From NCBI GenBank assembly GCA_964626405.1, contig CAZVFE010000003.1:1-49822 (forward strand): 49,822 nt of DNA, written 5' to 3'. The notes below the pieces were generated by a model. That model did no database searches and was not told where the DNA came from. It saw only the letters and a program-made list of their open reading frames with translations. The translations under genes and the position numbers were made by a program. Shown one piece after another: positions 16,416-26,487 of this stretch (its first letter is position 1; each line of letters starts with the position of its first letter). This DNA is from CAZVFE01 sp964626405. GTDB lineage: Bacteria; Bacteroidota; Bacteroidia; Cytophagales; Spirosomataceae.

Positions 16416-17777
16416 ATGAGCGAACTTAAAAATTCCATTTGGAATACATGTTTAGAGGTAATTAGAAAGGAGGTTTCAGAACAAACTTATTCCACCTGGT
16501 TCGTTCCTATTAAACCATTAAAATTTGAAAATCAAACAATAACTATCCAGGTTCCATCAAGATTTTTTTATGAATGGTTAGAAGAAAATTATGTGGATGT
16601 TTTAAGGAGAGCAATTGATCAGTCTATTGGAAGACAAGGAATGTTAGAATATTCTTTACCTGTTCAGGAGGTTGAATTTGAAAAAGAAAAAAAACCACAA
16701 GTTCCAATCGCAAACCCTGGGGTAAAACCAATTTTAAATCAGGAAATAGATTCTAATTTAAATTCGCGTTATTTATTTTCTAATTTTATAGAAGGTGATT
16801 GTAATAGATTAGGAAGAGCTGCTGGATTAGCTGTAGCAAATAAACCAGGACAAACTTCATTTAATCCATTGATGATTTATGGAGGGGTAGGATTAGGGAA
16901 AACTCATTTAATCCAAGCAATAGGAAATGAGGTAAAGAAAAAGAATAAAAACTTCAAAGTTTTATATGTTTCAACTGAAAATTTTACGAATCAATTTGTG
17001 AATTCAATAAGAAATAATTCAATTGAAGCATTTACATCCTTTTATTTAAATATAGACACCCTTATAATTGATGATGTTCAATTTTTAAGTGGAAAAGAGA
17101 AGACTCAAGAAATATTCTTCAATATTTTCAATCATTTACACCAAACTGGCAAGCAAATCATTTTGTCGTCTGATCGTCCACCAAAAGATTTAGTAGGCTT
17201 AGAGGATCGCTTATTGAGTAGATTTAAATGGGGATTAACTGCTGATTTACAGCATCCGGATTATGAGACCAGAAAAGTAATCTTAGAAAGGAAAACCAAA
17301 TCGGAAGGTATAGATATTTCAAAAGACATTATTGAATATATCGCTAAAAATGTAGACACAAATGTGCGAGAATTGGAGGGCGTAATAATTTCAATTATTG
17401 CAAATGCTACTCTAACAAACGCTGAGATTGATCTTGATCTAGCAAAAATGACTTTAGAAAATATAATTGAAAGAAAAGAAAAGCAATTAAATCAAGAGTC
17501 TATATTAAATGAGGTAGCAAGGTATTTTGGGGTAGAGAAAGATAAGATTTTATCTAAATGTAGGAAGAAGGAACATGTGCATCCTCGACAAGTTGCCATG
17601 TTTTTAATAAAAGATTTGACAAATACTCCTTTAAAGAATATTGGGGAATATTTTGGAGGGAGAGATCATTCAACAGTGATTCATTCAATTCAAACGATTA
17701 CTGATGAATTAGAAAAAAATAAGTCTACAGAAAAAAATCTAAAAAAACTGATTGAAAATTTAATAGGAGCAAATTAA
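16416..17777 (+). CDS. dnaA: Chromosomal replication initiator protein DnaA
   Basis: AAA+ protein that opens the origin. Domain I (about 1-75) has WNTCLEVIRKEVSEQTYSTW; a short linker follows; the AAA+ core (about 115-330) has Walker A GGVGLGKTH (156-164) and LIIDDVQFLSGKEKTQEIFF with Walker B; the C-terminal DNA-binding domain has CRKKEHVHPRQVAMFL and the signature GGRDHSTVIHS. At 453 residues it is standard. It sits about 6.7 kb from parA on the other strand and faces recA across a shared terminator. Confidence 0.98.
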   Translation: MSELKNSIWNTCLEVIRKEVSEQTYSTWFVPIKPLKFENQTITIQVPSRFFYEWLEENYVDVLRRAIDQSIGRQGMLEYSLPVQEVEFEKEKKPQVPIANPGVKPILNQEIDSNLNSRYLFSNFIEGDCNRLGRAAGLAVANKPGQTSFNPLMIYGGVGLGKTHLIQAIGNEVKKKNKNFKVLYVSTENFTNQFVNSIRNNSIEAFTSFYLNIDTLIIDDVQFLSGKEKTQEIFFNIFNHLHQTGKQIILSSDRPPKDLVGLEDRLLSRFKWGLTADLQHPDYETRKVILERKTKSEGIDISKDIIEYIAKNVDTNVRELEGVIISIIANATLTNAEIDLDLAKMTLENIIERKEKQLNQESILNEVARYFGVEKDKILSKCRKKEHVHPRQVAMFLIKDLTNTPLKNIGEYFGGRDHSTVIHSIQTITDELEKNKSTEKNLKKLIENLIGAN

Positions 17778-17793
17778 TTTTTTCAAAAGGAAT

Positions 17794-17828
17794 AAAAAAA
17801 AGGTCAGATTAATATCTGACCTTTTTTT
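17794..17828. terminator. Bidirectional terminator between dnaA and recA
   Basis: Eight A residues, GGTCAGAT (17802-17809), loop TAAT, ATCTGACC (17814-17821), then seven T residues. The symmetric A/T tracts let it end transcription from dnaA and, on the other strand, from recA. Confidence 0.9.
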
Positions 17829-17844
17829 ATAGTTTAAAAGAATG

Positions 17845-18894
17845 CTATTCTTTCTCTTCTTTAATTGAAGCGGCATTACCTTTTACTGTTTCACGAATTT
17901 TCGTTTCCAATTCTTCCATTAATTCAGGATTATCCTTAATTAATTCCTTAACAGAATCTCTCCCCTGTCCTAATCTATTTCCGGCATAGGAGAACCATGA
18001 ACCTGATTTTTCAACAATATTCAAATCCACTCCTAAATCCAGAATCTCACCAGCCTTTGAAATACCTTCTCCATACATGATATCAAATTCTATAACTTTG
18101 AATGGAGGAGCCATTTTGTTTTTCACTACTTTTACTCTCGTTCTATTACCAGAAACATTATCTGCAGATTCTTTAATTTGTCCGATACGTCTAATATCTA
18201 AACGAACTGAACTGTAGAATTTAAGGGCATTACCACCAGTAGTCGTTTCAGGACTTCCAAACATTACGCCTATTTTATCTCTCAACTGGTTGATAAAAAT
18301 ACAAGTACAGGCAGTTTTAGAAATTGTACCTGTTAGTTTTCTAAGGGCTTGGCTCATTAATCGAGCTTGAAGACCCATTTTTGAATCACCCATTTCACCT
18401 TCAATTTCCGCTTTAGGAACCAAAGCAGCAACAGAATCTATAACGATAATATCGATTGCTCCAGAGCTAATTAAATGTTCAGCAATTTCAAGGGCTTGTT
18501 CTCCATTATCAGGCTGTGAAATCAATAAATTCTCAATATCAATCCCTAATTTTTCAGCATAATTTTTATCAAAAGCATGTTCAGCATCAATAAATGCTGC
18601 AATACCACCATTTTTCTGTGCTTCAGCAATACAATGCATGGTAAGGGTTGTTTTTCCAGATGATTCTGGTCCATAAATCTCTATAATTCTTCCTCTTGGC
18701 ATCCCTCCTATTCCTAAAGCTAAATCTAAACCTAATGAACCTGTAGAGATTACTGGTACATCAATCACTTTGGAATCAGATAATTTCATTACCGTTCCTT
18801 TCCCATAAGCTTTATCTAATTTTTCTAAAGTTGTTTGAAGTGCTTTTAATTTCTCACTCGAGACATTTTTTTGCCCTAATTCTTGCTTGGCCAT
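17845..18894 (-). CDS. recA: Recombinase RecA
   Basis: ATP-dependent strand-exchange protein of homologous recombination. Walker A is GPESSGKT (75-82), followed by IAAFIDAEHAFDKNYAEKLG, Walker B IIVIDSVAALVPKAEIEGEM, and loop L2 FINQLRDKIGVMFGSPETTT. The acidic C-terminus ends SIKEEKE. At 349 residues it is full length. No LexA-type operator is recognised upstream. Confidence 0.98.
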   Translation of the reverse strand: MAKQELGQKNVSSEKLKALQTTLEKLDKAYGKGTVMKLSDSKVIDVPVISTGSLGLDLALGIGGMPRGRIIEIYGPESSGKTTLTMHCIAEAQKNGGIAAFIDAEHAFDKNYAEKLGIDIENLLISQPDNGEQALEIAEHLISSGAIDIIVIDSVAALVPKAEIEGEMGDSKMGLQARLMSQALRKLTGTISKTACTCIFINQLRDKIGVMFGSPETTTGGNALKFYSSVRLDIRRIGQIKESADNVSGNRTRVKVVKNKMAPPFKVIEFDIMYGEGISKAGEILDLGVDLNIVEKSGSWFSYAGNRLGQGRDSVKELIKDNPELMEELETKIRETVKGNAASIKEEKE

Positions 18895-18925
18895 ATTGAA
18901 TAGATTTATTTATACGTTAGAATAA

Positions 18926-18957
18926 CAAAAATATTAAATTGCTTGAATAAATCTAAA
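18926..18957 (-). promoter_or_regulatory. recA promoter
   Basis: On the minus strand TTTA (18957-18954), 20 bases, then TATTTTTG (18933-18926), an exact -7 box. It predicts a leader of about 30 bases before the recA ATG. Confidence 0.65.
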
Positions 18958-19000
18958 CAATTTATTGATAATATGCTTAAGGAAATTTTAATTTGTGTTT

Positions 19001-19768
19001 ATGTATTGTAAAACCCGAATAATTACCAGTTTTATTATTATTTTATTTTGCCAATTCGGACAAAGTCAATCCCTAATTGAAAAGCATTTGGGTGAGAAAA
19101 TGAGATTTCGAATCCACTATGGTTTTATAAATGCCGCTGAAGCATTCATCAGCACTGATTTAAATAATGGAGAAAAAGGAGTGAAAATAAATGTAGTTGG
19201 ACAATCTACAGGTGTTTTTGCCTTATTAAGTCCTGTTCAGGATGAATGGCATGCTATTTTAAATCCTAAAACTTGGAAACCCTATAAAACCTCTTTCAAA
19301 AAAAGAGAAATCAATTATCGAAAATCCCAAAATGCTGAATATGACTATAAAAAAGGAGTTATTTTGGTGGAGGATAAACGAAAAAAAATTGAGGAAAAAA
19401 TTTATCCATTGGAAGACGACATCAATGACATGTTGGGTGTCTATGCGGAAATTCGAAATGAAGATTTTTCCAATTGGTATTCAGGTAAAAAAATTCCAAA
19501 GAAAATTTTTCTCGAGGAAAAAAACTATGACCTTTTTTTTATCGTAAAAGGAAAAGATGAAATAAAAATTAATAAAAATAATATACCCTCAAAATTATTA
19601 ATCATCCAATTTCCAAAAAATAGTTTTTTATCGGATAAGGAAGATATTCGTTTATGGGTTTCCGATGATGAACATCATATTCCTTTAAAAATCGAAGTAG
19701 AATTAAGTATTGGACATCTATCCATTGATTTGGAGGAATATTTTATTAAGGACAAGAAAATTTATTGA
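19001..19768 (+). CDS. DUF3108 exported protein
   Basis: 255 residues with a signal peptide (hydrophobic core IITSFIIILFCQFG, cleavage near SQS). The body matches DUF3108: EKMRFRIHYGFINAAEA near the start, then WHAILNPKTWKPYKTSFKKRE and DDINDMLGVYAEIRN. The family is predicted to be a periplasmic beta-sheet protein; function is unknown. The frame also opens at a GTG at 18995, but I prefer the ATG at 19001, two codons later. Its end overlaps the photolyase gene's end by seven bases. Confidence 0.75.
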   Translation: MYCKTRIITSFIIILFCQFGQSQSLIEKHLGEKMRFRIHYGFINAAEAFISTDLNNGEKGVKINVVGQSTGVFALLSPVQDEWHAILNPKTWKPYKTSFKKREINYRKSQNAEYDYKKGVILVEDKRKKIEEKIYPLEDDINDMLGVYAEIRNEDFSNWYSGKKIPKKIFLEEKNYDLFFIVKGKDEIKINKNNIPSKLLIIQFPKNSFLSDKEDIRLWVSDDEHHIPLKIEVELSIGHLSIDLEEYFIKDKKIY

Positions 19769-21066
19769 GCCTTGGCTAATCCTTCTTTATATCTTTCAAC
19801 AACTCGTTTTTTTGCAATATCATGATCAACAATTGGCCTTGGATAGGTAAATTCTTGGAATTCGGGAACCCATTTTTTAATGTATTTTAAATCAGGATCA
19901 AATTTTTGAGTTTGAAGGCTAGGATTAAATACTCTAAAATAAGGTGCGGCATCACAACCAGAACCCGCCGCCCATTGCCAACCACCATTATTGGATGAGA
20001 ATTCATAATCCAAAAGTTTCTCTGCAAAGTAAGCCTCTCCCCATCTCCAATCAATCAATAAATCCTTTATTAAAAAACTAGAAACAATCATCCTAACACG
20101 ATTATGCATATGTCCGGTAGCATTCAATTCGCGCATTCCGGCATCGATGATTGGGAAACCGGTTTGACCAGTTTTCCATGCCTCAAATAAAATTTCATTA
20201 TTATCCCATTGAATAAAATCGTATTCTTTTCTAAAGGAAAGACCTTGATTTATATGTGGAAAATTAAAGGTGATATTAAAATAAAAATCTCTCCAAATTA
20301 ATTCATTTAAATATTTTTCAGAAACATGCATTACATTTTGAACTAATTGTCGGATTGAAACCGTGCCGAATCTTAAATGCACGGAGAGCCTAGTTGTACC
20401 ATTGATACTAGGGATATCTCTGGTATTTTCATAATTTCTGACCAAATCTAAATTCAGGGAATTAGTTGGAATTGAAATATCTGAATAATTAAAACCAATA
20501 GATTCTAATTTAGGGAAAGGAAAATTTTCTTGATAAAAATTTGAATAATTTTCAGAAGGATAATTAATAATTGGATTTTGATTTAAAACTTCCTTCCATT
20601 TTCTTGAATAAGGAGTAAATACGGTGTATGGCGTATTTTGTCCAGACAAAATCTCTTTCTTTTCAAAAATTACTTGGTCTTTGAAAGTCTTGAATCCTAT
20701 ACCATTTTGAGAAAGAAATTCTTTGATTTGAGAATCTCTTTGAATGGCATACCCCTCATAATCATGATTCGTGTAAACATTTTCAATAGAAAACTTTTGA
20801 ATTAAAAATTGAAAGGCCTCTATTGGCTTTTTATGAAGGACCAAAATACTAGAACCTGTCGATTGGAGTTGATGATTAATTTTTTCCAATTCTTGGTAAA
20901 TAAAGCTTACTCTTGGATCTTTTAAATCTTGTAAATTTTCAAGAATGGATGGATCAAAGATAAAAATCGGCAAAACAGTCTTAGATTCTTTCAAAGATTC
21001 GTATAAACCGTGATTATCAAATAGTCTTAGATCTCGTCTAAACCAAAACAGATTAATTTTTTCCAT
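19762..21066 (-). CDS. phr: Deoxyribodipyrimidine photolyase / cryptochrome family
   Basis: Blue-light FAD enzyme that splits cyclobutane pyrimidine dimers. The N-terminal antenna domain begins INLFWFRRDLRLFDNHGL; the FAD domain contains TRLSVHLRFGTVSIRQL, ELIWRDFYF, GQTGFPIIDAGMREL, GHMHNRVRMIVSSFL and NGGWQWAAGSGCDAAPYFR, all typical of class I CPD photolyases, including the asparagine near the flavin (the N of SSNNGGWQW). At 434 residues it is slightly short but complete. It suggests a light-exposed habitat. Confidence 0.92.
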   Translation of the reverse strand: MEKINLFWFRRDLRLFDNHGLYESLKESKTVLPIFIFDPSILENLQDLKDPRVSFIYQELEKINHQLQSTGSSILVLHKKPIEAFQFLIQKFSIENVYTNHDYEGYAIQRDSQIKEFLSQNGIGFKTFKDQVIFEKKEILSGQNTPYTVFTPYSRKWKEVLNQNPIINYPSENYSNFYQENFPFPKLESIGFNYSDISIPTNSLNLDLVRNYENTRDIPSINGTTRLSVHLRFGTVSIRQLVQNVMHVSEKYLNELIWRDFYFNITFNFPHINQGLSFRKEYDFIQWDNNEILFEAWKTGQTGFPIIDAGMRELNATGHMHNRVRMIVSSFLIKDLLIDWRWGEAYFAEKLLDYEFSSNNGGWQWAAGSGCDAAPYFRVFNPSLQTQKFDPDLKYIKKWVPEFQEFTYPRPIVDHDIAKKRVVERYKEGLAKAQ

Positions 21067-21118
21067 ACCTTAAAAATATAAAAATTGAACTATTTTTATG
21101 AATAAATGTTTGATTTTT

Positions 21119-21151
21119 CTTGACAACCCCTAGTTTGAAAATGTATATTTG
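21119..21151 (+). promoter_or_regulatory. Promoter of the queA operon
   Basis: TATATTTG (21144-21151) is an exact -7 box; CTTG (21119-21122), 21 bases upstream, is the best -33 candidate. The leader is about 45 bases and contains a small hairpin (TGTAG at 21157-21161 with CTACA at 21167-21171). Confidence 0.6.
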
Positions 21152-21199
21152 TAAATTGTAGGTTTTCTACACTCTTTTTATTCATTAAAATTCTTTAAA

Positions 21200-22252
21200 A
21201 TGAAATTATCTGAATTCAGATTTGAACTACCCAGCGAATTAATTGCCCTAAATCCAACTTATAATAGAGAAGATTCTAGAATGATGGTTGTAAACCGTGC
21301 AGCAGGCACGATTGAACACAAAAAATTTACAGACATCATTGAATATTTTGGTGAAGGCGATGTAATAGTTACGAATAATACCAAAGTATTCCCAGCAAGA
21401 CTTTATGGAAATAAAGAAAAAACTGGTGCTAAAATAGAAGTATTCTTATTGAGAGAATTGAATAGAGAGCATCGTTTATGGGATGTTTTGGTTGATCCTG
21501 CTAGAAAAATTCGTGTTGGAAACAAATTATATTTTGGTGATTCAGATTTAGTTGCAGAGGTAATTGACAATACCACTTCAAGAGGAAGAACGATTCGTTT
21601 TCTGTATGATGGAGACCATGATGAGTTAATGCAAGCGATTCATGAATTAGGAGAAACACCCCTTCCAGATGAAATTCGTTTTAAAAGAGAGGCTAATGAA
21701 GAAGATAGAGAAAGATTTCAAACCATATTTGCTGAACATGTTGGAGCAGTAGTGGCTCCTACCGCTGGATTACACTTCTCAAAAATTGTTATGAGAAGAA
21801 TGGAATTAGCAGGATGTTCATTTACTCCAATTACTTTACATATTGGATTAGGTTCCTTCAGACAGGTAGACGTAGAAGATTTAACAAAACATAAAACAGA
21901 TTCAGAACAGTTTTTTATCAATGATGAAACTTGCAAACAAGTAAATCAGGCATTAACAGAGAAAAAGAAGGTATTGGCAGTAGGAACAACTACATTAAAG
22001 GCCTTGGAATCCTCTGTAAGTGCAGCAGGAACTTTAAAACCAATTGAGAGCTGGACGGATAAATTTATTTTTCCACCCTATGAATTTAAAATCCCAAATG
22101 CTTTATTAACGAATTTTCATTTACCAGAATCTATATTATTGATGATGACATCAGCATTTGGAGGTTATGAATTAATACAAAAAGCGTATCAGGAGGCAAT
22201 TAAGGAAAAATATCGTTTCTTTAGTTATGGAGATGTTATGTTAATCATTTAA
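21200..22252 (+). CDS. queA: S-adenosylmethionine:tRNA ribosyltransferase-isomerase
   Basis: Builds epoxyqueuosine on tRNA by moving the ribosyl part of S-adenosylmethionine onto the queuine precursor. Features are LPSELIALNPTYNREDSRMM at the start, VIVTNNTKVFPARLYG, PTAGLHFSKIVMRRME, FTPITLHIGLGSFRQV and LTNFHLPESILLMMTSAFGG. At 350 residues it is normal. It is first in a run with ispD (gap of three bases), the MMPL protein and an MFS transporter. Confidence 0.97.
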   Translation: MKLSEFRFELPSELIALNPTYNREDSRMMVVNRAAGTIEHKKFTDIIEYFGEGDVIVTNNTKVFPARLYGNKEKTGAKIEVFLLRELNREHRLWDVLVDPARKIRVGNKLYFGDSDLVAEVIDNTTSRGRTIRFLYDGDHDELMQAIHELGETPLPDEIRFKREANEEDRERFQTIFAEHVGAVVAPTAGLHFSKIVMRRMELAGCSFTPITLHIGLGSFRQVDVEDLTKHKTDSEQFFINDETCKQVNQALTEKKKVLAVGTTTLKALESSVSAAGTLKPIESWTDKFIFPPYEFKIPNALLTNFHLPESILLMMTSAFGGYELIQKAYQEAIKEKYRFFSYGDVMLII

Positions 22253-22255
22253 TTC

Positions 22256-22930
22256 ATGAAAAAGTATGCAATAATCGTGGCGGGAGGATCTGGAAGCAGA
22301 ATGAAATCGGAAGTTCCAAAGCAATTTCTTATTTTAAAGGATAAACCTATATTATTGCATACTATTGAAAAATTCACTTCATTAGGAGAAATTAAAATCA
22401 TCGTTGTTCTTCCAAAGAATCAAATAAGTTATTGGGTAAATTTATGTTCAAAATTTACTGTTCCAGAACATGAAATTGTTGCAGGTGGAGAAACCCGTTT
22501 TCATTCCTCTCAAAATGGAATAAATGCATTAAATGAATACGAAGAAGGGATAGTAGCCATTCACGATGGAGTTCGTCCTTTGGTAACAAAAGATGTCTTG
22601 GAAAACGCCTATAATTTAGCTGAAGAAAAAGGCACAGCTGTGGTAGCCGTAGAATCGAAAGATTCTATTAGAATATGGAATCCTAATTCAGATGAATATG
22701 AATCGGTTGATAGAAATTCAATCCGTTTAATTCAAACTCCTCAGGTATTTAAAAAATCAATTTTAGAATCAGCTTTTGAGTTACCCTATAAATCAAAATT
22801 TACAGATGATGCGAGTGTTGTTGAAGAATTTGGTTCTCCAATATTTTTATCAGAAGGTAATTATCAAAATATAAAAATTACCACTCCTGAAGACTTACAG
22901 CTTGCAGAAATCATCTTAAAAGAAAAATAA
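22256..22930 (+). CDS. ispD: 2-C-methyl-D-erythritol 4-phosphate cytidylyltransferase
   Basis: Third enzyme of the MEP isoprenoid pathway, joining CTP and methylerythritol phosphate. The nucleotide-binding loop is VAGGSGSRMKSEVPKQF (about 8-24), followed by AIHDGVRPLV, LIQTPQVFKKSIL, FTDDASVVEEFG and NIKITTPEDLQLAE. At 224 residues it matches the family. Its presence indicates isoprenoids are made by the MEP route. Only four bases separate it from the MMPL gene. Confidence 0.95.
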   Translation: MKKYAIIVAGGSGSRMKSEVPKQFLILKDKPILLHTIEKFTSLGEIKIIVVLPKNQISYWVNLCSKFTVPEHEIVAGGETRFHSSQNGINALNEYEEGIVAIHDGVRPLVTKDVLENAYNLAEEKGTAVVAVESKDSIRIWNPNSDEYESVDRNSIRLIQTPQVFKKSILESAFELPYKSKFTDDASVVEEFGSPIFLSEGNYQNIKITTPEDLQLAEIILKEK

Positions 22931-22934
22931 AATA

Positions 22935-25292
22935 ATGAATAAAATCTGGGAATCAATAGGAAATTTCATATTATCAAATAAAAAGAGTCTATTGATTTTT
23001 ATTGGAATAATGACCCTAGTGGCTGGATATTTTTCAAGTCGAACTCAAATGAGTTATGAACTGGCAAAGATCCTTCCTAAGGACAATCCAAATTTTCAAA
23101 TTTATGAGAATTTTAAATCAAAATTTGGAGAAGATGGATCGGTTATGGTCATTGCTATTGAAAATGAAGAATTGTTTAAGCCAAAGGAATTTAAATCTTG
23201 GAAGAAACTTTCAGACACTATTTCCAAATTGGAAGGAATAAAAAATGTTTTATCCATTGCCACTGCACCTGAATTATATATAGATGGAGATAAAATAAAA
23301 AGTAAAAAAGCTTGGGAGGATAGCCTATCCATTAACCAAAGTAATTTGAATTTATTTAAATCGAAAATAAAAAAACTTCCAATCTATAAAGAATTTCTTT
23401 ATACAAAAGATTTTAAGGTCCATTTAATGATGATTACCTTGGATCAAAAGACGATAAATGATAAAGGAAGAATTTTATTAGTAAACGAAATCAAGGGCAT
23501 TGGAAAGAATTATTCAGAATTAACTGGTCATGACCTACATTATTCAGGCATGCCTTATATTCGAACGGAGATGACAGCTCAGGTTACCAAGGAATTATTT
23601 ATGTTTCTTGGGCTAGCTATTTTAATAAGTTCAATCATTTTATTTTATTTTTTCCGTTCTATTTCAGTCGTTCTTTTCTCCTTATTAGTAGTTGTAATAG
23701 GGATACTTTCCTCCTTGGCTACCATTGTAATATTGGGTTATAAAATCACCTTATTATCTGGATTAATTCCTCCATTAATTGTAATTATTGGAATACCAAA
23801 TTCAATATTTTTATTAAATAAATATCATGAAACTTTTTTAATAACGAATAATAAGGAAATTTCATTATTTGAAAGTATTTCAAAAGTAGGAAGAACTTTA
23901 TTCCTAGCCAATTTAACAACAGCCATCGGTTTTGGGGTTTTTGCCTTCACGGGATCAGCCTTATTAGTTGAATTTGGAATTGTTGCATCAGTGAATGTTA
24001 TGGTAACATTCTTCAATTCTTTGATTTTAATACCTATTATATTTAGTTACCGTAAAAATCCTGAAGAAAAAGATTTGGCTCATTTCGAATCCAAAAAAAT
24101 CAATAAAATCTTAAATCAGATTGAATTATGGATTATGGAAAGGAGAAAAATTATTTATTCGATTGTAGGAATCGTTTTCATTCTTTCCATTTATGGAATT
24201 TATCAAATAAAAACAATTGGATATATTGTAGATGATTTACCAGAATCAAATTCAATTTACAAGGATTTAAAATTCATCGAAAAGAATTTTAAAGGGGTAA
24301 TGCCCTTTGAAATTTCTGTAGAAGCAAATTCAGGAAAAATATTATCCTCTGCAGACCTACTTACAAAAATCCGATTAGTAGAAAAAGAAATTAAAAATTA
24401 CCCAGAATTTACCAAAGGATTATCCATACTTACAGCGATGTCTTATTTGAATCAAGTAATTCATGAGGGAAAACCGCAGTATTTTAGAATTCCTGGCTTA
24501 AATGATTTAAAGAAGATTAAATCTTATAGTGGATCAATAGCAGAATCCGGGGCAAGTTTTAATGGTTTCGTGGATTCCTCCCAAAGATTTACACGTATAA
24601 GTTTCCAAATGCAAGATGCAGGTACTGTCCGCACTAAAGAAATATTTTCTAAATTACAACCTAAAGTAGATTCCATTTTCCTTTATGATGTAAAATCAGG
24701 TCGATATTTGAAGCCAGAAAATAAAAATGCTTATAAGGCCGTAATTACAGGAAATTCCGTAATTAATTCACTTCAAACTGAATATTTAGAGAAAAATTTA
24801 TTAGAAAGTACAATTTTTGCGATTATCCTTATCTGTTTAATAATGGCATCCTTATTTAGGTCATGGAAAATGACTTTAATATCCACTTTACCAAGTTTGA
24901 TACCTTTAAGTATAACAGCTGGATTAATGGGATATTTTGGGATTGCCCTTAAACCAAGTACTATATTAATTTTTTCCATAGCTTTTGGAATATCAAGTGA
25001 TGGAACCATTTATTTCTTGACCAGATATAAGGATGAATATTTAAAATCAAATAATATTAAGGAGGCGGTGCAGAAAACTATTCAGCAAACTGGGGTTTCG
25101 ATGTTTTATACTGTAATGATTTTATTTTTTGGATTTTTCATTTTTGCAGCTTCTGATTTTAAGGGGACCCAGGCCCTTGGAATATTATTATCTGTTACTT
25201 TATTAATGGCCATGATTTGTAATTTAATTCTATTACCTGCCTTTTTAATGGGATTAAGTAAGAAAGAATATAAAAATTTATTAGAAGATTAA
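22935..25292 (+). CDS. MMPL/RND superfamily exporter
   Basis: 785-residue membrane protein with two similar halves: a membrane segment (about 16-32), a periplasmic domain (about 33-215), five or six helices (about 217-370), then a second helix, periplasmic domain and a final helix bundle (about 615-775). Motifs such as GIPNSIFLLNKYHE and IAFGISSDGTIYFLTRYKDE resemble the sterol-sensing/RND proton path of MMPL and HpnN-type lipid transporters. It works without an obvious membrane-fusion partner in the window. Substrate unknown; a lipid or hydrophobic compound is the best guess. Confidence 0.85.
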   Translation: MNKIWESIGNFILSNKKSLLIFIGIMTLVAGYFSSRTQMSYELAKILPKDNPNFQIYENFKSKFGEDGSVMVIAIENEELFKPKEFKSWKKLSDTISKLEGIKNVLSIATAPELYIDGDKIKSKKAWEDSLSINQSNLNLFKSKIKKLPIYKEFLYTKDFKVHLMMITLDQKTINDKGRILLVNEIKGIGKNYSELTGHDLHYSGMPYIRTEMTAQVTKELFMFLGLAILISSIILFYFFRSISVVLFSLLVVVIGILSSLATIVILGYKITLLSGLIPPLIVIIGIPNSIFLLNKYHETFLITNNKEISLFESISKVGRTLFLANLTTAIGFGVFAFTGSALLVEFGIVASVNVMVTFFNSLILIPIIFSYRKNPEEKDLAHFESKKINKILNQIELWIMERRKIIYSIVGIVFILSIYGIYQIKTIGYIVDDLPESNSIYKDLKFIEKNFKGVMPFEISVEANSGKILSSADLLTKIRLVEKEIKNYPEFTKGLSILTAMSYLNQVIHEGKPQYFRIPGLNDLKKIKSYSGSIAESGASFNGFVDSSQRFTRISFQMQDAGTVRTKEIFSKLQPKVDSIFLYDVKSGRYLKPENKNAYKAVITGNSVINSLQTEYLEKNLLESTIFAIILICLIMASLFRSWKMTLISTLPSLIPLSITAGLMGYFGIALKPSTILIFSIAFGISSDGTIYFLTRYKDEYLKSNNIKEAVQKTIQQTGVSMFYTVMILFFGFFIFAASDFKGTQALGILLSVTLLMAMICNLILLPAFLMGLSKKEYKNLLED

Positions 25293-25293
25293 A

Positions 25294-26487
25294 ATGGAAA
25301 ATTCAGCCAAAATTTATACAATTGAATTCTGGTTATTATGCCTGAGTAATTTTTTATTCAGTGCTTCCTTTTCCATGATTATCCCTGAATTACCAGACTA
25401 CCTTGCCTCTTTAGGAGGAAAGGAATATATTGGCTATATAATTTCATTATTTACCCTAGCAGCAGCCATAAGTAGGCCTTTCTCAGGTAAATTAACGGAT
25501 AAAATTGGAAGAGTGCCTATCATGGCATTTGGATCATTAGTATGTTTTTTATTAGGTGGACTTTACCCGGCAGTTCATACTGTGGCTGGATTTTTAATTT
25601 TACGATTTTTTCATGGGTTTTCTACAGGTACTAAACCAACGGCAACAGCGGCTTATGTGGCGGATTTAATCCCTACCAACAGAAGAGGTGAAGCACAAGG
25701 AATGTTGGGTATTTTTACTGCAACAGGAATGTCGATTGGTCCGGCTTTAGGAGGATTCATGGCACATCAATTTGGTATCAATCCAATGTTTTATACTTCC
25801 TCAGTAGCAGCATTATTATCTATCGCCATATTATTAAGTTTAAAAGAAAGTTTACCTGAGAAAAAAAGAAGAAAATTCAGTTTCAAATATTTTCGAATAG
25901 GAATACAGGATATTCTTGAGCCAAGAGTGATCCATATTTTTTGGATATTTTTATTGATGACTTTTTCATCTGGCGTAATTCATACCATCATACCGGATGT
26001 TTCTAAATTAGCAGGATGGAGTAATAAAGGCTTATATTTTTCTATTTATACGGTTGCTTCCATATTAATTCGATTTGGTTTTTCTAAATTATCAGACCAA
26101 AAAGGAAGAATTCCCGTATTGAAATACTCCATGATTTTATTATTTATTTCAATGGCTATTTTAGCAATAAAGATAAACACCTTTACAATCGTTACTTCCG
26201 CAATTTGTTTTGGTTTTTCGTATGGATTCAATACTCCTACCGTTTCTGCTTGGGCAAATGATTTAGGACATAAATATCGAATGGGGAGAGCTATGTCTAC
26301 CGTTTATATGGCTTTAGAAATTGGTATTGGTATAGGTGCAATATTTACAGGATGGGTTTATAAAGGAAATATTGATAATATTAAATACCCATTTGCGCTT
26401 GCTGCATTTTTAATTTTAATTACCTTTATATATCTAAATATTTTAGGAAAACGTGGAGACAATGGATTTTATAGAATTTCTAAATAA
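25294..26487 (+). CDS. Major facilitator superfamily transporter, DHA1-like
   Basis: 397 residues with about 12 hydrophobic segments. The loop 2-3 motif is SRPFSGKLTDKIGRVP (the MFS GxLxDRxGRR motif), and RFFHGFSTGTKPTATAAYVADLIP with NRRGEAQGMLGIFTATGMSIGPALGG form the family's motif B/C region. This is the drug:proton antiporter-like group; substrate unknown. It begins one base after the MMPL gene, so the two exporters are probably co-expressed. Confidence 0.88.
   Translation: MENSAKIYTIEFWLLCLSNFLFSASFSMIIPELPDYLASLGGKEYIGYIISLFTLAAAISRPFSGKLTDKIGRVPIMAFGSLVCFLLGGLYPAVHTVAGFLILRFFHGFSTGTKPTATAAYVADLIPTNRRGEAQGMLGIFTATGMSIGPALGGFMAHQFGINPMFYTSSVAALLSIAILLSLKESLPEKKRRKFSFKYFRIGIQDILEPRVIHIFWIFLLMTFSSGVIHTIIPDVSKLAGWSNKGLYFSIYTVASILIRFGFSKLSDQKGRIPVLKYSMILLFISMAILAIKINTFTIVTSAICFGFSYGFNTPTVSAWANDLGHKYRMGRAMSTVYMALEIGIGIGAIFTGWVYKGNIDNIKYPFALAAFLILITFIYLNILGKRGDNGFYRISK

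Noticed and set aside
17887..17895. TGTTTCACG, an exact left half of a parS consensus
   Set aside because: The right half does not match, and the bases encode recA; probably chance.
21157..21171. Small hairpin before queA as a preQ1 riboswitch
   Set aside because: The five-base stem lacks the C-rich loop and A-rich tail of preQ1 riboswitches.
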